Shown here: positions 1 to 4,714 of the stretch, one piece after another
Position numbering within the stretch: position 1 is the stretch's first letter
Layout of the letters: the number at the start of each line of letters is the position of its first letter
Assembly: GCA_905200435.1 (NCBI GenBank)
Contig: CAJKKJ010000006.1
Coordinates: 1-10,983 of the forward strand
DNA: 10,983 bases
DNA from: an uncultured Bacillota bacterium
GTDB taxonomy: Bacteria; Bacillota_I; Bacilli_A; RF39; UBA660
Reading direction: 5' to 3'
The notes under the pieces: generated by a model
The model's input: only the letters and a program-made list of their open reading frames with translations
The model's database searches: none
What the model was told of the DNA's origin: nothing
Program-made: the position numbers and the translations under genes

Positions 1-1
1 T

Positions 2-955
2 TTTTATTTTGAAACTGTTTATGATTTTTATGATAGATTAGAAGAAATGATTAGTATTGTTAATAAACCTTTATTTACAAATAAAATTAATACTATAAAA
101 AAACCTATTTATGAAGAAATAAAGAGAAAGAATGATATTTATAATTATAATTATGTAAAAGCTTTGAATGAATGTATATATAATAACAATTATATAAATA
201 TATTAGGGGATATTTCTGATGTTAAAAATATTACAAATAAAGAACTTAAATTTATTCATAAGATATTTTATACACCCCAAAATCAAATATTAGCAATTTC
301 GGGTAATTTTAATATAAATAAAACTATTCAAATTATTGAAAAATTATATAAAAGAAATAAGAATATTAATTATAAAATTCTTAATTCTAAAGAAAAATAT
401 GAAGTTAATATAAAAGAGAAAACTGTTGTTGAACCTAAAATTAATGAACAGATTACAATTTCTTTTAAGATACCTTCTAAAAAGTTTACTAAACTTGAGA
501 AAATTAAATTAACTTATTATTTGGAATTTTTCTTAAAATATAATTTTGATGATAATTCTGCTAATTTTAAAGAAGTTACTTTAAAAAAATATTCTTTAAC
601 CAGTTTTAATAAGGTTATTGATAAAGTTCTTGATAATATGGTTATTTTATCTATTAATCTTATGACAAAATATTTTGATGAATTTAAGAACATTGTTTTT
701 AGTTCTATTAATAAAATGTATATTTCTCCTGAATATTTTGAACTTGAGAAGAGAATTACTTTGATTAACCATATTAAAAATAGCACTAACATTAATTATG
801 TATTTGATCAGTATCTTACGAATTATTTATCTTTTAATTACAATAAAGTAGATAGTATTAATTTTATAAATAGTTTAAATTATGATGAATGTATTGAATT
901 ACTTAAAAGACTTGATTTTTCTAATTATACAATTGTTAAAGAGGTGAAGAAGTAA
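2..955 (+). CDS. YmfH-like M16 family peptidase, C-terminal part (gene enters from the left edge)
   Basis: The frame is open to the left edge with no stop before the ATG at 47, so this is a gene already in progress, not a 302-residue protein starting there. 317 residues are visible; YmfH-type proteins are about 425, so roughly the first 110 are missing, including the region that would hold the HxxEH zinc motif. Activity therefore cannot be judged. What is visible fits the family: the end of the first M16 domain (a 'YEEIKR' helix, then 'FYTPQNQILAISGNF', the usual YxPxN...GNF pattern), a linker, and the second M16-like domain with 'ITISFKIP' and a 'SPEYFELEKR' helix near the C terminus. In Bacillus the ymfF/ymfH pair lies near pgsA/recA and is linked in databases to EF-P modification; that function is not shown here. 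The next gene starts 3 nt after the stop, and its ribosome binding site (GAGGTG) lies inside this gene's end, so the two are probably cotranscribed. Confidence 0.82.
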   Translation, partial: FYFETVYDFYDRLEEMISIVNKPLFTNKINTIKKPIYEEIKRKNDIYNYNYVKALNECIYNNNYINILGDISDVKNITNKELKFIHKIFYTPQNQILAISGNFNINKTIQIIEKLYKRNKNINYKILNSKEKYEVNIKEKTVVEPKINEQITISFKIPSKKFTKLEKIKLTYYLEFFLKYNFDDNSANFKEVTLKKYSLTSFNKVIDKVLDNMVILSINLMTKYFDEFKNIVFSSINKMYISPEYFELEKRITLINHIKNSTNINYVFDQYLTNYLSFNYNKVDSINFINSLNYDECIELLKRLDFSNYTIVKEVKK

Positions 956-958
956 TAT

Positions 959-1630
959 ATGGATCAAGAGAAATTTGGAAAATTAATTAAAGAAATTAGG
1001 AAGAAAAATGGTTTGACTCAGAATGAGCTTGCAAATAAATATAATGTTACTTATCAAGCTGTAAGTAAATGGGAAAATGGAAAAAATTTGCCCGATATGG
1101 CTTTGATTAAACAAATTGCACAAGATTTTAATGTTAGTTTGGATGATATGTTAGGAGTTTCTAAAAAGAAAAAAAATTATATTTGGATAATTGGTTTAAT
1201 TATTTTTGTTGTTGCGCTTATTTTGGTATTTATGAAACCATCTAGTTTTAAATTTAAAACTTTATCTTCATCATGTGATAATTTTAATTTGTCTGGTAGT
1301 ATTTTTTACAATAATAATAGATCGGCTATTCATATTACAAATATTGAATATTGTGGTGAAAGTGATCTTACTGAGTATAAAGAAATTTCTTGTACTTTAT
1401 ATGAAAAAAATAATAAGATTATAAATGAAATTAGTAAATGTGATGATGGTTATAACACTAAGCTTTATGATTTTTTGAAGAACGTTGATATTGAAGTTTC
1501 TTCTTATGCAAATATTTGTAAAGAGTTTAATAATAATAGTTTGTATTTTGAAATAAATGCAATTGATAATAATGATAGGACTACATCATATAAAATACCG
1601 TTAAAATTAAATGATACTTGTACTAAATAG
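959..1630 (+). CDS. Membrane-anchored XRE-family HTH regulator with Cys-rich outer domain
   Basis: A 223-residue protein in three parts. Residues 5-62 are an XRE/HTH_3 DNA-binding domain with the typical 'LTQNELA' and 'YQAVSKWENG' helices. Residues 69-72 are KKKK, followed by one hydrophobic helix at about 74-92. Residues 93-223 form an unrecognised domain. The positive charges before the helix predict that the HTH is cytoplasmic and the C-terminal domain outside. That outer domain holds six cysteines (106, 132, 145, 161, 187, 221), many for such a small domain, so disulfides or thiol sensing are possible. The start is supported by GAGGTG about 12 nt upstream, inside the preceding M16 gene. 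The layout suggests a one-component transmembrane regulator. RodZ (YmfM), also an HTH-plus-TM protein found near ymfH in Bacillus, is an alternative, but the HTH here looks like a normal DNA-binding XRE. It lies directly upstream of a promoter region with direct repeats and two thiol-type surface proteins, which are candidate targets by inference. Confidence 0.85.
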   Translation: MDQEKFGKLIKEIRKKNGLTQNELANKYNVTYQAVSKWENGKNLPDMALIKQIAQDFNVSLDDMLGVSKKKKNYIWIIGLIIFVVALILVFMKPSSFKFKTLSSSCDNFNLSGSIFYNNNRSAIHITNIEYCGESDLTEYKEISCTLYEKNNKIINEISKCDDGYNTKLYDFLKNVDIEVSSYANICKEFNNNSLYFEINAIDNNDRTTSYKIPLKLNDTCTK

Positions 1631-1665
1631 TAACTCAACTTATATTTTAGTTAATTCAACTTATA
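1631..1665. repeat. Tandem 14-bp direct repeat, 21-bp period (candidate operator)
   Basis: TAACTCAACTTATA at 1631-1644 and TAATTCAACTTATA at 1652-1665 differ at one base and lie 21 bp apart, close to two DNA turns, so both would face the same side of the helix. They end 5 bp before a plausible -35 box. A 7-bp inverted match (AGTTGAA, 1703-1709) lies near the predicted transcription start. This is the kind of layout used by dimeric regulators, and the gene just upstream encodes an XRE protein. Binding is inference; short A/T-rich repeats can arise by chance. Confidence 0.5.
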
Positions 1666-1670
1666 AATTA

Positions 1671-1699
1671 TTGCTTTTTTATCAGGATTTTTTTAAAAT
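1671..1699 (+). promoter_or_regulatory. Sigma-A-like promoter for the rhodanese/thioredoxin unit
   Basis: TTGCTT (1671-1676) and TAAAAT (1694-1699) are separated by exactly 17 bp. The -10 box matches consensus at 5 of 6 bases, the -35 at 3 of 6. Transcription would start near 1706, giving a very short leader before the ribosome binding site GAAGGGAG and the ATG at 1721. Moderate support only, since A/T-rich DNA yields -10-like boxes often. Confidence 0.5.
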
Positions 1700-1720
1700 G
1701 ATAGTTGAAGGGAGATTTAT

Positions 1721-2368
1721 ATGAAAAAATATATTGTTTGTTTTTGTTTAGTAATTGTTTCTTGCTTAGTTACTTATGTTTTATGTAATAGGACTTCTAA
1801 GTTACCTGTTCCAGAGATTACTAGTGGTTTAAGGGGAGAATTTGGAATTGATAAGAATATTAATGAGGAAACAATTGATAAATATTTAGGAAGAAGTGAT
1901 TCTGTATATCGTGATATGAGAATGCTTAAAGATCCTGGTAATTATGAGGCTATTGGTGGAGATTCTTATTTGTCTGGCTTTATTAAGGGATTTGAAGTTG
2001 TTCCTTATCCTTATTTGGTTAATGTAACTGGTCTTCCAAGTGAAGTTGGTGATACTTATACTGGTGATACTTTATTTACTTTTGAAAATGGTGTTTATAG
2101 AGCTAATTATGAAGAATCTTTAGAAATTCTTGAATATTTATTTCCACGTGATAAGTATATTTTCTTAATTTGTGGTGGTGGAGGTTATGCTGGTATGACA
2201 AAATCTTTACTTGTTAATTTAGGATGGGATTCTAATAAGATTTATAATGTAGGTGGCTTTTGGTATTATAATGGTAATAATAGAGTTGATGTTAAGAATG
2301 GTTCTAGATATGATTTTTATAAAGTTTTATACCATGATATTGATTTTAGTGAGTTGAAGAAGAAATGA
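1721..2368 (+). CDS. Membrane-anchored rhodanese-like protein
   Basis: A 215-residue protein. A hydrophobic N-terminal segment (about 4-21, after MKK) would act as a signal anchor or signal peptide, placing the rest outside the membrane; no good lipobox is seen although C7, C9, C15 and C22 lie in or near it. The remainder looks like a rhodanese domain: 'YRDMRML' (about 63-69) in the place of the early D.R motif, then 'YIFLICGGGGYAGMTKSLL', where C151 opens a Gly-rich active-site loop before a helix, then 'LGWDSNKIYNVGGF', the usual rhodanese ending. Rhodanese domains carry sulfur as a cysteine persulfide or serve as phosphatase-like folds; the substrate here is unknown. The loop (CGGGGY) has no Arg where thiosulfate sulfurtransferases often have one. 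The ATG is supported by GAAGGGAG 6 nt upstream. It overlaps the thioredoxin-like gene by 4 nt (ATGA), so the two are translationally coupled and probably work together. All 13 Ile codons are ATT. Confidence 0.8.
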   Translation: MKKYIVCFCLVIVSCLVTYVLCNRTSKLPVPEITSGLRGEFGIDKNINEETIDKYLGRSDSVYRDMRMLKDPGNYEAIGGDSYLSGFIKGFEVVPYPYLVNVTGLPSEVGDTYTGDTLFTFENGVYRANYEESLEILEYLFPRDKYIFLICGGGGYAGMTKSLLVNLGWDSNKIYNVGGFWYYNGNNRVDVKNGSRYDFYKVLYHDIDFSELKKK

Positions 2369-2802
2369 AAAAATTGTTTTTAGTTTTGCTTATTATTCTT
2401 ATGGTTGGATGTAAGAATGAGAGTACTAATAAATTTTATTTGGATGATAAGTATTATGGAGAAAGTAAGTTTGCTGAAGTAAATGGTAATGATTTGAAGA
2501 ATGAAAATTATGTTGTTTATATTTATAATAATTATTGTTCTTTAAATATTCCTTGTGATACTATTTTTAAGAAAGTTATGGATAAGTATAATTTGACTTT
2601 TTTGAGTTTACCTTTTGAGGAAGCTAAGAATACTTTTATTTATTCTAGTGTTAAGTATGCTCCATCTATTGTTATTGTCCGTGGTAAGAAAATTGTTGCT
2701 TATTTGGATGTTAATAGTGATGATGATTATAGTAAATATCAGAATACAAATGAATTTGAAAAGTGGCTTAATAAATATATTTATTTGGAAAAAGATAATT
2801 AA
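2365..2802 (+). CDS. Thioredoxin-fold lipoprotein with CX5C motif
   Basis: A 145-residue protein. MKK plus a hydrophobic stretch ends at 'MVGC', so C16 is a probable lipidated cysteine (Met at -3 makes the lipobox imperfect). The mature part looks like a thioredoxin fold: a strand 'YVVYIYNNYC', a helix 'DTIFKKVMDKYN', a strand 'LTFLSLPF', then 'KYAPSIVIVRGKKIVAYLD' with P100 at the cis-proline position. In place of the usual CXXC the two cysteines are C58 and C64 (CSLNIPC, CX5C). This could be a modified dithiol centre or a structural disulfide. The start overlaps the stop of the rhodanese gene (ATGA), and no separate strong ribosome binding site is needed. The pair suggests extracytoplasmic handling of thiols, disulfides or persulfides, perhaps with the rhodanese loop as partner. 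A hairpin terminator begins at the stop codon. The function is inferred from fold and context only. Confidence 0.75.
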   Translation: MKKLFLVLLIILMVGCKNESTNKFYLDDKYYGESKFAEVNGNDLKNENYVVYIYNNYCSLNIPCDTIFKKVMDKYNLTFLSLPFEEAKNTFIYSSVKYAPSIVIVRGKKIVAYLDVNSDDDYSKYQNTNEFEKWLNKYIYLEKDN

Positions 2803-2840
2803 ATTTCTTTTAGAGTTTTACTCTTTTAGAAATTTTTTTT
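2801..2840 (+). terminator. Rho-independent terminator after the rhodanese/thioredoxin unit
   Basis: AAATTTCT (2801-2808) pairs with AGAAATTT (2828-2835), and AGAGT (2812-2816) pairs with ACTCT (2820-2824), with a TTT/TTT internal loop between the stems and a small TTT loop on top. The strand continues as a run of T to 2840. The stem starts within the TAA stop. Confidence 0.75.
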
Positions 2841-2851
2841 GTTTTGTGTAG

Positions 2852-2857
2852 TTGTAA
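2852..2857. repeat. Target site duplication, left copy (TTGTAA)
   Basis: TTGTAA here is repeated exactly at 4026-4031. Both copies abut the inverted-repeat ends at equal distance, which supports insertion by transposition and fixes the element borders. Confidence 0.6.
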
Positions 2858-2858
2858 A

Positions 2859-2880
2859 TGATGTGAGACCAAATTTGTAA
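2859..2880. repeat. Left terminal inverted repeat of the IS
   Basis: TGATGTGAGACCAAATTTGTA matches the inward-read right end, apart from one G/C change and two extra A bases. The subterminal blocks AAAGCAATA (from 2888) and TAGTTATTG (2911-2919) also recur at the other end. Confidence 0.7.
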
Positions 2881-2940
2881 AAAAATTAAAGCAATATGAT
2901 ACAATCGATGTAGTTATTGTTGAATATTGTTTTTTTAGGT

Positions 2941-2979
2941 ACTCCCAAGTAATTAAATGATTTTAATTATTTGGAAGTA
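2941..2979 (-). other. Long hairpin at the end of the transposase gene
   Basis: ACT-C-CCAA-G-TAATTAAA pairs with TTTAATTA-T-TTGG-A-AGT around a TGAT loop, about 16 pairs with two odd positions. It spans the transposase stop codon (2967-2969). On the minus strand the sequence after it is ACCTAAAAAAA, not a T-run, so it is not a standard intrinsic terminator. It may protect the transposase mRNA end or block transcription entering the element. Confidence 0.55.
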
Positions 2980-3935
2980 GCAGTAGAAGCGTTATCTTCT
3001 ATAATTTGCTTTCTTTTTTCAATTGGTAAAATCCAATTAAGAACTTGCATTGGGATGTTGTTGCTTCTTTTTAAATAAGCTTTCATTTGTTTCGTTAAAT
3101 CTTCATAAGAATAAAAGAATTGAAAATTATAAAATCTATTTTGATCATTACGATGACTTCGTTCAACTTTACCATTATGTCTTGGTGTTCTTGGTCTAAT
3201 TAATTGATGTTTAATTTCTAAATCATTCAATAGATTATCAAGAGGATGAATCCTTTCGGTTTCTTTTATATGTGTGAATTTAGCTCCATTATCAGTTTGA
3301 ATTATTTGAGGCTTATAGCTAAAATAAGCAGTTGCTCTTTTAACAAAATCAATGGTAGAATATGATGATTGTTCTTTATAAGGATAAATAAATCTTTCTC
3401 TAAAAGCCTCATCTATTACAGTATATTGATAAAACTTTTGTCCATCTGTACCAACATAGCAGGTTTTAGGAACATATTTAACGTCCATTTGCGAGTTTTT
3501 CCCAATATTAGTTGGTGTATCATATGGTTTAGGAATGTATTTCTTTTTATTTTCTTTATTAGCATAAATACCTAATTTTCTCATAACTCTAAATAGAGAT
3601 GCAGCATGTCTCGAATATCCTTTCTTAACTCTTAATTTACCATATAATTCGCATAAAGAAATATTAGGATTTCTTTTCATGTAAGCATTAATCCATTTTA
3701 ATTCTTCATCAGTATGAGCTTTCGGATGTTTATTAATTGGTTTGTGTGATTTATCTATTAAAGATTATTTTGTATCATCATATTTTTTATTTCATTTCAT
3801 CAATGATTATTTAGAAATTTTATATCTTCTACATACAAAGCGTACAGAAACTCCTGTTCTATATAATTTTACAGCATAATATTTTGTGTTTAATTCATGT
3901 GGTAAATATCTATTGTTTTGTGGTATAATTGTCAT
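2967..3935 (-). pseudogene. IS481-like DDE transposase, broken by three in-frame stops
   Basis: The original gene runs from ATG at 3935 (AAAGGA about 11 nt upstream) to TAA at 2967-2969, 323 codons including the stop, with no frameshift. Codons 43 (3807-3809, TAA), 48 (3792-3794, TGA) and 57 (3765-3767, TAA) are stops, all inside the N-terminal helix-turn-helix part ('LNTKYYAVKLYRTGVSVRF...'). The TGA most likely replaces a Trp and the last TAA a Glu. The remaining 237 codons from Met86 (3680) are open and hold the full rve/DDE core: D151 in 'QMDVKYVP', D215 in 'IIQTDNGAKF', and E258 in 'RPRTPRHNGKVERSH'. No ribosome binding site precedes Met86, so a shortened protein is unlikely to be made, and it would lack the DNA-binding part. 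Three stops confined to the N terminus with an intact core suggest fairly recent decay. The gene is opposite in direction to all its neighbours. Confidence 0.88.
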
Positions 3936-3997
3936 AAGCGATAGATCCTTTCTTTAAAAGTTTGGTTGCAATAACTATTTTAACGGATTTATCGCTT
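3936..3997 (-). promoter_or_regulatory. Fold-back hairpin covering the transposase ribosome binding site
   Basis: AAGCGATAGATCC (3936-3948) and GGATTTATCGCTT (3985-3997) are complementary at 12 of 13 positions. On the minus strand, the arm at 3936-3948 sits directly before the transposase ATG and includes part of its AAAGGATC ribosome binding site. The other arm lies upstream of the predicted transcription start (near 3970). Only transcripts entering from outside would contain both arms and hide the start. The principle is known from IS10 and IS50; its use here is inference. Confidence 0.5.
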
Positions 3998-4005
3998 TTT
4001 GTATA
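3977..4005 (-). promoter_or_regulatory. Transposase promoter inside the IS right end
   Basis: On the minus strand TATACA (4000-4005) and TAAAAT (3977-3982) are separated by 17 bp. The -10 matches 5 of 6 and the -35 4 of 6 consensus bases. The -35 lies in or next to the terminal repeat, so transposase binding could repress its own gene. Confidence 0.5.
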
Positions 4006-4024
4006 TACAAATGGTGTCACATCA
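4006..4024. repeat. Right terminal inverted repeat of the IS
   Basis: Read inward on the minus strand this is TGATGTGACACCATTTGTA, the partner of the left end. The subterminal motif TAGTTATTG recurs at 3969-3977 on this strand. Confidence 0.7.
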
Positions 4025-4025
4025 A

Positions 4026-4031
4026 TTGTAA
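4026..4031. repeat. Target site duplication, right copy (TTGTAA)
   Basis: An exact copy of 2852-2857, directly outside the right end of the IS. Confidence 0.6.
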
Positions 4032-4068
4032 CACTACAATACCAGGTTTTTAATTTTACAAAAATTCA

Positions 4069-4097
4069 TTTACTTTAAGATATTAAAGATGTATAAT
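4069..4097 (+). promoter_or_regulatory. Sigma-A-like promoter for the membrane protein/GH31 operon
   Basis: TTTACT (4069-4074) and a perfect TATAAT (4092-4097) lie 17 bp apart. Transcription would start near 4104, just before the AGGAGA ribosome binding site of the next gene, leaving almost no leader. It lies outside the IS, so the operon kept its promoter after the insertion. Confidence 0.7.
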
Positions 4098-4115
4098 AAA
4101 TAATAGGAGAGATAT

Positions 4116-4700
4116 ATGAATAACAATGAATTTGGAGTAGGCGATGAAAAAAGAAAAACAAGAAATGTAGTAATAGGAACAGTAAGTGTTATACTAGTTT
4201 TAATAGTTTCAATAATAATATTTTTGATAATATCAAAATATATGAAAAAAGATGAAGAAACAAAAGGTAAAATATCATATGAAGTAATAATAAAAAGTAA
4301 TGGCGCAGATATGAAAGATATAACACTAGGATGTTATTCATATGTAGAAAGTTGTCAAATTAATTTGCCAGTAATAACAAGAGAAAATTGGCAAATAATA
4401 GGATTTTCAAAAGATGCAAATGGAAGAGAAGCAGAATATACATCAGGAGAAGTAATAAACGTTTCTTCAAATATGACATTATATGCAATAACAGTTAAAA
4501 GTGTAAGTATATCACTAGTTAATGGTGAAAATGAAACAACATTATCATGTGGAATATACAATACCGAAACAAATTGTGATATAACATTACCAAATAATGG
4601 TAAAGGATGGAATGAAGAAATAAATAGTCAAGAAGCTATATATTTGCCAGGAGAAAAAATAAGCATTAACAATTATAAAAGATTATATTATATAAAATAA
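4116..4700 (+). CDS. Single-pass membrane protein with two InlB-B-repeat-like units
   Basis: A 194-residue protein with a short charged cytoplasmic head (1-17), one membrane helix (about 18-41) and an outer part with two diverged copies of one unit. Unit 1 (about 54-128) has 'SYEVIIKSNGADM', a Cys pair C73/C80, 'INLP', a 'W.IIGFSKD' stretch, 'Y.SGE' and 'NMTLYAITV'. Unit 2 (about 129-194) has 'VSISLVNGENE', C145/C154, 'ITLP', 'GW', 'YLPGE' and 'YKRLYYIK'. The order fits the Listeria-Bacteroides (Flg_new/InlB B) repeat, a small beta-grasp-like fold of surface proteins. The paired cysteines, seven and nine residues apart, are probable disulfides. The ATG is supported by AGGAGA 5 nt upstream. 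The GH31 gene follows 14 nt downstream, so they share a transcript; a surface anchoring or substrate-contact role beside a glycosidase is conceivable but not shown. 24 of 26 Ile codons are ATA, very unlike the left block. Confidence 0.7.
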   Translation: MNNNEFGVGDEKRKTRNVVIGTVSVILVLIVSIIIFLIISKYMKKDEETKGKISYEVIIKSNGADMKDITLGCYSYVESCQINLPVITRENWQIIGFSKDANGREAEYTSGEVINVSSNMTLYAITVKSVSISLVNGENETTLSCGIYNTETNCDITLPNNGKGWNEEINSQEAIYLPGEKISINNYKRLYYIK

Positions 4701-4714
4701 AAAGGGATGATGAT

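Larger units (their letters stand above)
2858..4025 (-). mobile_element. IS481-like insertion sequence, decayed
   Basis: About 1,168 bp bounded by imperfect terminal inverted repeats: TGATGTGAGACCAAATTTGTA at the left and TGATGTGACACCATTTGTA, read inward, at the right. It is flanked by a perfect direct repeat TTGTAA (2852-2857 and 4026-4031), the likely target duplication. The similarity of the ends goes deeper: each also has AAAGC(A/G)ATA followed after 14-15 nt by TAGTTATTG. One transposase gene on the minus strand fills it. Size, single reading frame and the DDE type fit IS481, though related DDE families cannot be excluded by eye. The transposase carries three stops, so the copy is probably unable to move by itself. 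Confidence 0.8.

Noticed and set aside
47..955. A complete 302-residue protein starting at 47
   Set aside because: The frame is open to the window edge, the upstream residues fit the M16 domain, and there is no ribosome binding site before 47.
2615..2851. An extra + strand gene overlapping the end of the thioredoxin-like gene
   Set aside because: It lies in another frame inside a well-supported gene, runs through the terminator hairpin and has no recognisable domain.
2941..2979. Intrinsic terminator for the transposase
   Set aside because: The hairpin is good, but on the minus strand it is followed by ACCTAAAAAAA and not by a T-run, so only a generic hairpin is reported.
2967..3680. A separate 237-residue transposase starting at 3680
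   Set aside because: The frame continues upstream to a proper start with a ribosome binding site at 3935, and the 3680 Met has none; it is the tail of the broken gene.
3765..3809. Recoding of TGA as Trp, suggested by a TGA where the transposase family probably has Trp
   Set aside because: Two TAA stops lie beside it in the same gene, TGG is used for Trp in all other genes, and two genes here end with TGA. Simple decay explains it.
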